Shown here: piece after piece, positions 43,446-52,100 of the stretch
How positions within the stretch are numbered: the stretch's first letter is position 1
Layout of the letters: each line of letters opens with the position of its first letter
NCBI RefSeq assembly: GCF_036046055.1
Contig: NZ_CP107939.1
Location: 6,324,001 to 6,388,000, forward strand
Direction of reading: 5' to 3'
Source: Nocardia sp. NBC_00403
GTDB lineage: Bacteria > Actinomycetota > Actinomycetes > Mycobacteriales > Mycobacteriaceae
DNA length: 64,000 nucleotides
Program-made: the position numbers and the translations under genes
Notes under the pieces: model-generated
What the model was told of the DNA's origin: nothing
Databases searched by the model: none
What the model saw: only the letters and a program-made list of their open reading frames with translations

Positions 43446-44381
43446 ATGGCAGCGATAGTGCTCGTGCATGGCATCGCGCAGGAACAATATGCGGCGGATG
43501 TGCTGGAGGCCCAGTGGATCCCCGCACTGGCGGGCGGAGTTCGCGCGGCCGGGCATCCCGAACTGGCCGATCGGTTGTGGCGCGGGCCGCTGCCGGGGGC
43601 CCCCGAGGTTCGGATGGCCTTCTACGGCAACGCTTTTCTGGATCCCGGCGCTCAGGGTGGCGCCGCTCCGATCAGCGATGACGATCAGGAACTCAGCGAA
43701 CAGCTCGCCGCGGCTTGGCTCGCGACGGCGGCGGCGCAGGCCGGCAACTCGCGAGATCAGATGGAAGCACAGCGCTACCTCGACAACGCAGCGCTCGGCG
43801 ACGTGGGCCAACAGGGAATCGGGGCGAAGGCCAGGTTCGCCACCAATGCGCTCACCAGGCTGAAGTGGTTCGCGCCCTTCGGATTCGGGCTCGCGGAAAA
43901 GTTCGTCAACCGGTCGCTGGCGCAGGTCACCCGGTACCTCTGCGACGAAGCGGTACGCAAGCATGCCCAGCAGCAGGTGCTCGACCTGATCGGACCAGAG
44001 ACCAGACTGGTCATCGGACATTCGCTCGGTTCGGTGGTCGCCTACGAGGCCCTGTACCACGTCCCAGGGCCGGTCACGCTGATCACCCTCGGTTCGCCGC
44101 TCGCCTTGCAGTCGATCATCTACCCGCGCCTGCGGCCGCAGCCGCCGACCGTTCCACCCGCGCTCGCCCGCTGGGAGAATATCGCCGACCGTGACGATAT
44201 CGTCGCCGCACACCTGGACCTGGCCCCTTTCTTCCCACCCGGCCCCGGCGGCACGGTCGTGCCGACAACACATCCCGCCATCGACAATGGCGCACAACCG
44301 CACGACGCCACGCACTATCTCACCAAGCGCTCGGTCGGCCATATCGTCGCCGAGGCGCTGAGCGAACAGCGACACCCGTAA
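43446..44381 (+). CDS. Alpha/beta hydrolase divergent from the caspase-STAND gene
   Basis: The 311-residue protein starts with the hydrolase strand IVLVHGIAQEQYAA and has the nucleophile elbow LVIGHSLGSVVAYEAL with Ser193. The acid is probably in ENIADRDDIVAAHLDL, and the His in DATHYLTKRS near the C-terminus. A central helical insert (about 80-175) carries amphipathic segments. It shares a 294-base divergent promoter region with the caspase-STAND gene, so it may be part of the same conflict module, for example a lipase effector. That is inference from position. Confidence 0.8.
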   Translation: MAAIVLVHGIAQEQYAADVLEAQWIPALAGGVRAAGHPELADRLWRGPLPGAPEVRMAFYGNAFLDPGAQGGAAPISDDDQELSEQLAAAWLATAAAQAGNSRDQMEAQRYLDNAALGDVGQQGIGAKARFATNALTRLKWFAPFGFGLAEKFVNRSLAQVTRYLCDEAVRKHAQQQVLDLIGPETRLVIGHSLGSVVAYEALYHVPGPVTLITLGSPLALQSIIYPRLRPQPPTVPPALARWENIADRDDIVAAHLDLAPFFPPGPGGTVVPTTHPAIDNGAQPHDATHYLTKRSVGHIVAEALSEQRHP

Positions 44382-44472
44382 TCGACGGCCCGACGCCATT
44401 TACTCCAGGGCCGAATTCCGCTCCGACGCGTAGGCTGACAGCCCTGGTGTCTAGTCCGAGGAGTTCACCGCG

Positions 44473-44706
44473 ATGACCGACCCCGTGCGGGGTTTGACGG
44501 GTACGCTGACGGCGGCGATTCGGGGTGCCGGAATGTTGGGGGAGGTTTTGGTGGCGATTCGCGGGGGGACGGAGCTCTATATCGCACGGGCGGAGGAGCC
44601 GATTCCGGCGGGAACCACCGTGTTGATCATCACCGTCAATCCGGGGCGCATCGTCGATGTGGTTCCGTGGATTCCGTTGCAGACGGATCTACCCGAGAAA
44701 ATGTAA
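44473..44706 (+). CDS. Small NfeD-like OB-fold protein
   Basis: The 77-residue protein has the C-terminal NfeD OB-fold pattern: GMLGEVLVAIRGGTELYIAR, then IPAGTTVLIITVNPGRIVDV and VPWIPL. It lacks the membrane helices and protease domain of long NfeD proteins. It lies 17 bases upstream of the flotillin gene, the usual NfeD/flotillin pairing, and probably binds or positions the flotillin. Confidence 0.75.
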   Translation: MTDPVRGLTGTLTAAIRGAGMLGEVLVAIRGGTELYIARAEEPIPAGTTVLIITVNPGRIVDVVPWIPLQTDLPEKM

Positions 44707-44723
44707 ACAAGTAGGGAGTCGAC

Positions 44724-45824
44724 GTGCTGGGGTATCACGTACCTGATCCGGACGAGGCGATGCTCGTCAGTGGCGCCAAGAGCAAGGACGATGTGCCGTT
44801 CGGGGTGGTGATCGGACGCGGCAAATGGGTGATGCCCTTCTTCCGCAAGGTGAGCTATCTGTCGCTGGCGATGTTCGAGGCGGAAATCAAGGAGCGCTGC
44901 GTCACCAAGCAGGCCATCCAACTCGAGGTGCGCGCGGTGATAGCGTTCAAGGTCGCCAATGACGAGAAGTCGATCGTCAATGCGGCACAACGCTTCCTGT
45001 CGGAACAGGAGCGGGAGATGTCGGTGCTCACCGGGCGCATCTTCTCCGGTCATCTGCGCTCGATCGTCGGTTCGATGACGGTCGAGGAAATCATTCGCGA
45101 ACGGCAGCGCCTCGCCGACGAAGTACTTGTGGCGTCCAAAGTCGAGATGAGCAATATCGGGTTGTGGGTGGACTCCTTCCAGATCCAGTCCATCGATGAC
45201 GGCAACCTCGGCTACATCACCGCACTCGCGGCCCCGCACAACGCCGCGGTGCAGCGTGACGCGCAGATCGCGCAATCACAAGCCGCGCAACTCGCCGCGG
45301 AGGCCGAGCAGGAGTCGCTGCGCCGACGGGCCGAGTACCAGCGCGAGACCGCGATCCTGAAGGCCCAGTATCAGCGCGATATCGACAAAGCCAATGCCGA
45401 GGCGGCGCAGGCAGGGCCGCTGGCCGAGGCCAAGGCCATGCAGGAGGTGCTGACCGCGCAGGCCGAACAGGCCCGTAAGGAAGCCGAACTACGCGAACAA
45501 CAATTGCAGGCCGAGGTGGTGAAACCCGCACTCGCGGAGGCGGAACGGGTGCGCATCCTGGCCGAGGCCGAGGCCGACCGGACCAGGATCCAGGCCGATG
45601 CGGCCGCATCGAACAATCGAATCGCGTTGGACCAGTTGCTGATCGAGCAGTTGCCGGAGATCGTCAAGCAGGCGTCCAACGGACTGGCGAACGCGAACCT
45701 GACGGTCCTGAACGGGCCGGACGGCGTCGGGGAATTGGTCAACGGAATGGTCGGTCAAGGGCTCACCGTCTTCAATTCGTTACAAAAGGCGCTTTCATCC
45801 AACGACGGGGAAAATGCGAGCTAA
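44724..45824 (+). CDS. Flotillin-like SPFH (band 7) protein
   Basis: The 366-residue protein has an SPFH domain (about 10-180; PDEAMLVSGAKSKDDVPFGV, QLEVRAVIAFKVANDEKSIV, RQRLADEVLVASKVEMSNIG) and a long Ala-Glu-rich coiled coil (about 185-310). A C-terminal oligomerisation segment follows. There is no N-terminal membrane helix, so membrane attachment must come from the SPFH fold or a partner. Flotillins organise ordered membrane patches. It follows the NfeD-like gene in what is probably a two-gene unit. Confidence 0.9.
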   Translation: MLGYHVPDPDEAMLVSGAKSKDDVPFGVVIGRGKWVMPFFRKVSYLSLAMFEAEIKERCVTKQAIQLEVRAVIAFKVANDEKSIVNAAQRFLSEQEREMSVLTGRIFSGHLRSIVGSMTVEEIIRERQRLADEVLVASKVEMSNIGLWVDSFQIQSIDDGNLGYITALAAPHNAAVQRDAQIAQSQAAQLAAEAEQESLRRRAEYQRETAILKAQYQRDIDKANAEAAQAGPLAEAKAMQEVLTAQAEQARKEAELREQQLQAEVVKPALAEAERVRILAEAEADRTRIQADAAASNNRIALDQLLIEQLPEIVKQASNGLANANLTVLNGPDGVGELVNGMVGQGLTVFNSLQKALSSNDGENAS

Positions 45825-45859
45825 AGTGGCCGAATAGCAACGGCGAGGAGCGGGTGTTG

Positions 45860-46261
45860 GTGTCCATCGGGAAATTGGTGTCGTTCGACAGCTCTCGGGG
45901 GTTCGGGTTCATTCGTCCCGATGACGGTGGACCGGATGTGTTCGTCCACGTGAACGACATCGGTCTCGACGAGGACGAGCTGCGCCAGGGTCGGGTGTTC
46001 GAATTCGAGGTGACCGAGGGCGACCGTGGACCCAAAGCGGTCAATCTGACCGTGGTCGGCGGCCAGCAGGCAGCATCGGCTCCTCCCCCTCGACACAAAA
46101 AGGACCGATCACCCTCCCCCGGCCAGCTGACGGCCGCCGAGCACAAGCGCCAGATCACCGAGCTGCTCCTGGACGCGAGCCCGGCATTGACTGCGGGCGA
46201 AATCCTGACGATCCGCGATCGCCTCACCGCCTATGCCGACCAGCACGGCTGGCTCGAATGA
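45860..46261 (+). CDS. Cold-shock-domain protein with C-terminal extension
   Basis: The 133-residue protein has a complete cold-shock domain (residues 1-67) with RNP1 SSRGFGFIRPD and RNP2 PDVFVHVNDI. A Pro/Lys-rich linker and a helical C-domain (TAAEHKRQITELLLDASPAL) of about 60 residues follow; the extension is not part of classical 67-residue CspA. It should bind single-stranded RNA or DNA. GTG at 45860 is nine bases after GAGGAG; TTG 45857 and GTG 45854 also fit the frame. Confidence 0.85.
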   Translation: MSIGKLVSFDSSRGFGFIRPDDGGPDVFVHVNDIGLDEDELRQGRVFEFEVTEGDRGPKAVNLTVVGGQQAASAPPPRHKKDRSPSPGQLTAAEHKRQITELLLDASPALTAGEILTIRDRLTAYADQHGWLE

Positions 46262-46493
46262 GCTCGGCCCGAACACGAAGGTAGCCGCGATGGAACTGCG
46301 GCCGATCACCGCAGCTCCAGACCTGCGCGCACCGGTTGCCCGGCCCGACATCACCGCGGCCCGGTTGCCCGAAGTTCACGATGTTGTCGGACCTGGGACC
46401 TACGATCGAGCCGGAGCCTCAGCCCGCGATAACCGATGAATCTTCGTCGGCTACGGCGTCGACATGGGTGAGGAACAAACCGAGGAGGAGCGC

Positions 46494-47579
46494 GTGGACC
46501 TACCGGTGATGCCACCAGTCCGGCCGATGCTGGCGAAAACAGCCCCGTCGGTACCGCGTGAGCCGGGCCTGAGCTATGAACCGAAATGGGACGGCTTTCG
46601 CTGCGTCGTTTTCCGCGACGGCGACGAGATCGAACTCGGGTCACGCAACGACCGCCCGCTGACCAGGTATTTCCCCGAGGTCGCCGAATTGCTGAAGCAG
46701 GCGCTGCCGGAGAAATGCGTGGTGGACGGCGAAATCGTCGTGGTCACCGATCAGGGCCTCGATTTCGATACGCTACAGAATCGTCTGCACCCGGCGGCCT
46801 CGCGTGTGAACAAGCTGGCCAAGGAAACACCGGCCAGTTTCGTCGCCTTCGATCTGCTTGCGCTCGGTGACAAGGATCTGACCGGCGAACCATTCGCCGA
46901 ACGCAGGCGACTACTGGCGACCATTCTCGACACCGAATTCGCCACGGTGCACCTCACCCCGATCACCGAGGACCCAGAGATCGCCGAGGACTGGTTCACC
47001 CGGTTCGAGGGCGCGGGCTTCGACGGCGTCATGGTCAAGTCGAACGATCTGGCCTACCTGCAGGACAAAAGGGTGATGCTCAAGATCAAGCACGAGCGCA
47101 CCGCTGACTGTGTGGTCGCCGGCTTCCGCTGGCACAAGGACGGCGAGGGTGTCGGCTCGTTGCTGCTCGGTCTTTTCGATGACGAAGGGCACCTGCATCA
47201 TGTCGGGGTGGCGAGCAGTTTCACTGCGGCCAAGCGCAAGTCGCTGGTCGAGGAGCTGAAACCGTTGCGCGAGCACGCACTGGAGAACCATCCGTGGCGG
47301 GAGTGGGCTGATGCGGCCGCGCAGGCGAAGGCCGACGGCAAGATGCCGGGCGGGGTGAGCCGATGGACCGGCGGCAAGGACCTGTCCTGGGAGGCGCTGC
47401 GCCCGGAGCTGGTCGCCGAGGTCCGCTACGAACATGTGCAGTCGGGCCGCCTGCGCCACGGCGGCCGGCTGGTTCGCTTCCGCGCCGACCGGACCCCGGA
47501 ATCATGCACCTACGCCCAACTCGACGAGGTCGCTCCCGCCGAATTGAGCACCCTCTTCACCGAAATCCAGGGAAAGTGA
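46494..47579 (+). CDS. ligC: ATP-dependent DNA ligase LigC
   Basis: The 361-residue protein has the adenylation motif LSYEPKWDGFRCVVF (catalytic Lys31), VVDGEIVV, FDGVMVKSNDLAY and KIKHERTADCVVAGFRW, followed by an OB-fold, the minimal ligase layout of mycobacterial LigC. It seals nicks with ATP. The GTG at 46494 follows a GAGGAGGAG run. It overlaps the polymerase gene (TGATG). In mycobacteria LigC works with Prim-PolC in short-gap excision repair, and the pairing here supports the same role. Confidence 0.92.
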   Translation: MDLPVMPPVRPMLAKTAPSVPREPGLSYEPKWDGFRCVVFRDGDEIELGSRNDRPLTRYFPEVAELLKQALPEKCVVDGEIVVVTDQGLDFDTLQNRLHPAASRVNKLAKETPASFVAFDLLALGDKDLTGEPFAERRRLLATILDTEFATVHLTPITEDPEIAEDWFTRFEGAGFDGVMVKSNDLAYLQDKRVMLKIKHERTADCVVAGFRWHKDGEGVGSLLLGLFDDEGHLHHVGVASSFTAAKRKSLVEELKPLREHALENHPWREWADAAAQAKADGKMPGGVSRWTGGKDLSWEALRPELVAEVRYEHVQSGRLRHGGRLVRFRADRTPESCTYAQLDEVAPAELSTLFTEIQGK

Positions 47580-48580
47580 TGAGCGCGTCCGTCGATATCG
47601 AGGTGGACGGCAGAACCGTCGCCATCAGCAATCCCGACAAGATCTATTTCACCAAGCGCGGCGAAACGAAACTTGATCTGGTGCACTACTACCGGGCGGT
47701 CGCCGAACCGTTCCTGAAGGTGGTCGGCAATCGACCGCTGCTGCTCGAGCGCTATCCCGACGGCGCGTCGGGGAAATCGTGGTTCCAGAAGCGGGTTCCG
47801 AAATCCGCGCCGGATTGGCTGCACACCGTCGAGGTCTCCACACCCAACGGGACCACCAGCGACGCCCTTGTCGCGCATGATCTCGCGCATATCCTGTGGG
47901 CGGTGAACCAGGGCTGCTTGGGCTTTCACGTCTGGCCCAATCAGGTGGACGATCTGAAGATCGCCGACGAACTGCGCATCGACCTGGACCCCTCCCCCGG
48001 TATCACCTTCGACGATCTCAAGCATGCCGCCGTGCTGACCCGCGAACTGTTCACCGAACTCGGCATCGAATCCTCGATCAAGACCTCCGGTTCTCGCGGT
48101 CTGCACATTTATGTTGCGCTGGAACCGAATTGGGATGGTTACCAGGTTCGCGCCGCCGCTGTGGCCTTGGCTCGCGAGCTCGAGCGCCGCCATCCCGACG
48201 AGATCACCGCGCAATGGTGGAAAGAGGAACGCGGCAGTCGCGTGTTCATCGACTTCAACCAGAACGCCCCACACAAAACGGTTTTCGGCGCCTGGTGCGT
48301 GCGTCCGAAGGTCGGTGCCCAGGTGTCGACGCCGATCGCCTGGTCCGAACTCGACACCATCGTCCCCGACGAACTCACCATCGCCACCGTGCCCGCGCGG
48401 TTGGCCACGCTCGGCGATCCGTGGGCCGACCGCGCCCCGCAATCGATCGAATCGCTGCTGACGATGTCCGAACGCGATATGGCCGCAGGCCTGATGGACG
48501 CGCCGTGGCCGCCGCAGTATCCGAAGATGCCCAACGAGCCGCCCCGCGTGCAGCCGAGCCGGGCCAAGAAGGCCGACTAA
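47579..48580 (+). CDS. Prim-PolC-like LigD-type polymerase
   Basis: The 333-residue protein is an archaeo-eukaryotic-primase-type polymerase of the LigD family. VNQGCLGFHVWPNQ is present, then the metal site LRIDLDPSPGITFDD, SIKTSGSRGLHIYV, and RVFIDFNQNAPHKTVFGAWC with the last catalytic Asp. It is a stand-alone polymerase without ligase or nuclease domains, like Rv3730c (Prim-PolC). It fills short gaps with ribonucleotides or deoxyribonucleotides for ligation by the adjacent LigC (family knowledge). Confidence 0.92.
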   Translation: MSASVDIEVDGRTVAISNPDKIYFTKRGETKLDLVHYYRAVAEPFLKVVGNRPLLLERYPDGASGKSWFQKRVPKSAPDWLHTVEVSTPNGTTSDALVAHDLAHILWAVNQGCLGFHVWPNQVDDLKIADELRIDLDPSPGITFDDLKHAAVLTRELFTELGIESSIKTSGSRGLHIYVALEPNWDGYQVRAAAVALARELERRHPDEITAQWWKEERGSRVFIDFNQNAPHKTVFGAWCVRPKVGAQVSTPIAWSELDTIVPDELTIATVPARLATLGDPWADRAPQSIESLLTMSERDMAAGLMDAPWPPQYPKMPNEPPRVQPSRAKKAD

Positions 48581-48699
48581 CCGCTACCGCGGCGCTACCG
48601 GGTGTGCGTCAGTGCACCGCTCTTCAGGGCGGTGGTGAAGGCCCGCGCGGGAGGCCTGCCGGGGCCCGGCGTGCCCTGAACGAAACGGTCTCACCTGGC

Positions 48700-49584
48700 T
48701 TCGGGACCTCGGGTGTCGGGTTTGTGTCGTACCTCGCTGACGCTCTCACCCGAACCGAGAGCCCGTTCAAGCAGATCCAATGGATCAAGGACAGCCCGAA
48801 CGCGAGTCTGCTGGCCCAGCTCGTGACCGACGACAGGTCGTTGAGCCACGACCTTCTCGACGAGCTCCCGCCAAGTCGCAACGTCCACTACATCCGGCAG
48901 ATGCTGACACAGACCGGCATCCTGTCCGAACGCCACGAGGACCTGGATCGGCTGCCGGCATGGCTCGACCACCCCCCTCCCTCAGGCCGACCTCGACCGC
49001 TGGCTCGACGAGCCCGGAACCCCGCGGCGCAACCTCGTGCGCTACTTCCTCAACTGGACATCCAAACGGAAGATCACGGAAAAGCTTATCGTTCCGTCGA
49101 TTCCGCGCCAACAGGCCGCCGAACCGCTCGACGACGAGGAACGCTGGCGGTTGCTGCGGCAGTGCCTCAACGATGACGAACTTCCGGTCGACGTCCGGGC
49201 AGCCGGTGCACTGACTCTGCTGTTCGGACTCCCTACCGAACGGCTCCGACACCTCACCGCCGACAAGCTCACGCACAACGACGGCCAGGACTTCCTGACC
49301 GCAGGTCACCGACCCATCCTTCTCCCGCCCAAGCTGGCGAAACTCTTGTGGAAGCTGGGCAGCGACCCGCAACGCCGACTGGCCATCCCCGAGGACAAGC
49401 AAGGCCCCCGCAAGCTGTTCCCGGGCCTCGTTCCCGGCCAGCCGATCGCCAATCACGCCCTCACCACCCGGCTCGCCCGCCACGGCATCAACGTCCACAC
49501 TGCACGCAACAGCGCCCTCGCCGCCCTGGCTACCGACCTACCCGCCGCCGTCCTCGCCGACCTGCTCGGCATGCACATTCAACA
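48700..49584 (+). pseudogene. Site-specific-recombinase-like gene, frameshifted and interrupted
   Basis: The first part (ESPFKQIQWIKDSPNASLLA, then SRNVHYIRQMLTQTGILSER) and the second (QADLDRWLDEPGTPRRNLVR, FPGLVPGQPIANHALTTRLA, then AALATDLPAAVLADLLGMHI) are joined by a frameshift in a C-rich run near 48970-48985. The pattern resembles actinomycete tyrosine-recombinase-like proteins that normally continue past LLGMHI with a TAVRW segment; here an IS256-type end begins at 49585 instead. The N-terminal region is missing. It is a relic of an integrated element. Confidence 0.65.
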
Positions 49585-49603
49585 GGGACTGTCCAGGGAA
49601 AAC
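49585..49603. mobile_element. Detached terminus of the IS256-family element
   Basis: GGGACTGTCCAGGGAAAAC has the look of an IS256-type terminal repeat. It continues logically on the far side of the ISL3 insertion at 51221 (CAGAAAAAACGGTGTAACTG), so the ISL3 copy has landed within the last 20-40 bases of this element. Confidence 0.6.
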
Positions 49604-51220
49604 GGCTCTGGCTCACTTTCGGTGGTCACCGTGAGGCTATGCCAGCAGAATGCGGTGTCGAAGTAGCCGAAAACTGGCCCGACCATACATTTGTCGCTTG
49701 ATCAGCTTGGTTTTCGTGTTGACCCCCCTCGATCGGCCCGTTGCTGTAGGGCAGCGTCAGACCGGCGACGGCGTCGTCGTGGTCCTGATCGAGTCCGCGC
49801 AGGAACGGGTCGAGTTCGGGCAGCCCGGCCTCGCGGACTTGCTTCATCCAGGTGTCGAGATCGTCACCGCGGCGTTCGACCATAATCGACGCGAATTCAC
49901 CGACGAGCCGGGCCAGGTCGGTCATCTCGGGGCAGACGGCGACGAGCTCGTCCAGGTGGGCGCGGCGCCCGGCAGCCAGGTCTGCGGGCCGGCTCATAAT
50001 CCACGAGGTGAGGCGTCTCGGCGACGGGCTGATTCGGTCGCTTTCGGCGCGGCCCTGGTTGAGGTATCTGTGCAGCAAGTTCAGGCTGCCGGTGTAGCCG
50101 AGGGTTTTGATCTTGTTGAACAGGTGCAGCACCGGAACGCCGGGTTGCTCGGTGCGGCGCCGACGTAGGTGGTCGCGGTAGGGGTCGACCAAACACGCAC
50201 GGTTTTGCGGTGGGCGGCGCAGTTGGTCCGGCTCGGGGGCGCGGGCATAGCGTTTCACCGTGTTGAGCGACAGTCCGAGCCGACGGGTGCAGTCGAGCAG
50301 TCCGACACCCTGATCGAGCAGGTTATGCACCGCGTGCCAGCGTTCCAACGTGCTGGTTTCGCGGGTGAGCGTCTGTCTCCTCGGACCGGCGGCCGCCCAG
50401 CATCGGCCATGCGCGGCAACGACCTTTTCGACCGATCGGGCAAGCCCGTGCCACAGGTGCCAGCGGTCAGTGGCCTGCAGCGCGGCGGGCAGTGCCCGGG
50501 CGGATGGCTTCGGCGTAGGTAGCCGATCCGTCGCGGACGACGAGCTCGACACCGGGGTTGTCGCGCAGCCATGCTTCGAGGGTCTCGGACTTGCGGTCGG
50601 GCAGGACATCGATTCGTTCATGGCTGACCGCGTCGATCACCGCTGTGCCGTAGCGGTTTCGGCGCCGCAACGCGAAATCGTCCACGCTTACCACCCGAGG
50701 CACCGGCCGGTGCGGCAGCGGGATTCTCAGCAATACCCGTACTGCGATGTGGCGGGACAGCCGAACCGGCAGCGCAGCAAGCAGGCGAACTGCGGCCCGA
50801 CCGGCCAGTTCTCTCACGACCGCCCGCACCTGGCCGGTCAGCCGGGTGGTGCGCCGCTGGTAACGTTCGAGCACGCCAGGAACCTGCTCGCGAAAGGTCC
50901 TGCAGCACTGCGGCGTCGAACAGATCAACCGTCGAATCCGTACCCGCACGACCACAGGCCCGCCGTCGACCGGCAGATCGGCAACGGTCCGATGGTGATA
51001 GCTGTGGACCTTCACCGACTCCGCGCCGCAGCGCGAGCATGCCGCCGGGCCCGGCGCTGTCCTGGCACGCACCACGATCTGCGGGCCATCATCAACGACA
51101 GCCTCGACCAGCAGAGCCGACAACCCTGAAAATGCAAGCCCGACAGTAATCTTCACCTCGCCCACCGGGGCATCGTGCCGTCAGACCATCACGCTGAGCC
51201 ACCGAAAGTGAGCCAGAGCC
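49604..51220. mobile_element. ISL3-family insertion sequence with perfect 22-bp inverted repeats
   Basis: Bases 49604-49625 (starting GGCTCTGGCTCACTTTCGG) are the exact reverse complement of 51199-51220. The 1617-base element carries a minus-strand ISL3-type transposase. The flanks read CAGGGAAAAC on the left and CAGAAAAAAC on the right, a 10-base imperfect match rather than a clean 8-base target duplication. It sits inside the end of an IS256-type element. Confidence 0.88.
49637..51165 (-). pseudogene. ISL3-family transposase, two frameshifts
   Basis: The N-part (from 51165) has the ISL3 zinc-finger pattern CSRCGAESVKVHSYHHRTVADL with CSTPQCCRTF, then DDFALRRRNRYGTAVID. Near 50505 the frame changes and continues with QATDRWHLWHGLARSVEKVV, then GLTLPYSNGPIEG. 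A further indel in a G run near 49730 is needed to reach the family end (VNTKTKLIKRQMYGRA, with RHRILLA at the TAG at 49637). Perfect terminal repeats with a broken transposase suggest recent decay, or homopolymer sequencing errors. Confidence 0.82.
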
Positions 51221-51248
51221 CAGAAAAAACGGTGTAACTGGATTTGAT

Positions 51249-51765
51249 TCAGTTGCTCCGTGCCGCTGAGAGTCGGCCTTCGAAAGTGATGTCGAAGGCA
51301 TTCAAAGCGGCCTTCCATCGGGTGATCCAGCGTTGTCGCCCGGTGCCGGTGGGGTCCAGCGCCATGACCGCCAGATAGACGCATTCAGGGCGGCTTGCTC
51401 GTTGGGGAAGTGCCCGCGGGCGCGCACGGCGCGGCGGATGCGGGCGTTGACCGACTCGATGGCGTTGGTCGAGCACACGACCCGGCGGATCTCGGTGTCG
51501 AAGGCCAGGAACGGCACGAACTCCGCCCACGCGTTCTCCCACAGCTTGACGATCGCCGGATACTTGGCGCCCCAAACCTCGGCGAACTCGTAGAACCGTT
51601 CCAGCGCAGCCGATTCCGTCGGCGCGGTATACACCGGTTTCAACGCTTTGGCGATGGCGTCCCAGCGCTGGCGAGCCGGATAGCGGAACGAGGCACGCAG
51701 CAGATGCACGATGCAGGTCTGCACGACCGCTTGCGGCCAGACCTGCCCGATCCTTCCCGCCGGTA
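51249..51765 (-). pseudogene. IS256-family transposase remnant (C-terminal third)
   Basis: The minus strand encodes VWPQAVVQTCIVHLLRASFR, KYPAIVKLWENAWAEFVPFL, RRVVCSTNAIESVNARIRRA and GHFPNEQAALN, the C-terminal part of an IS256 transposase with the catalytic Glu region. A frameshift near 51385 moves the ending (ALDPTGTGRQRWITRWKAAL, then AFDITFEGRLSAA) into the next frame, with its stop at 51249. Everything before VWPQ is missing. Confidence 0.85.
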
Positions 51766-52100
51766 ACGGTTGGTTGTCGAGTGACAGTGGATTTGCGGCC
51801 ATGGGTTTGCTGGGATGCTGTCGAACTCCCTGAGCACCAACGGAATATGTGAGACCACGGCATCGCTCGCTCCGTAACTGGTTGGGTGGCAATGTCGTTG
51901 ATGTGGCGCGTCCTTATGCTCCTGGCAGCGAGGCAACCAGGTCGACAACGATGCCTCGGACATGCCTGCGATAGCCGAAAGAGGTGGCGGTTCGCCGGGT
52001 GGTCGACCGAGCCAGGTCTCGGAATCGGCTCACCCCGAGTTCGGATTGACCGGTATGATCCCAGCGTCTGGGGTGCTGTCGGGCGAGGGGGCTGATCGTC
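51766..52100. other. Non-coding stretch before the TIR gene
   Basis: These 335 bases lie between the IS256 remnant and the TIR-STAND gene. I see no gene. A TATGAT at 52054-52059 is a possible -10 for the TIR gene, but I find no matching -35, so the promoter call is weak. Confidence 0.45.

Noticed and set aside
48600..48700. A GC-rich stretch after the Prim-PolC-like gene that resembles a TnpB right end
   Set aside because: Only a short run (CTTCAGGGCGG) is similar, and there is no hairpin arrangement or adjacent tnpB remnant, so I could not support it.
50450..50550. Programmed frameshifting in the ISL3 transposase
   Set aside because: ISL3 transposases are normally one continuous frame, no slippery A-run or pairing structure is apparent, and a second indel near 49730 is also required.
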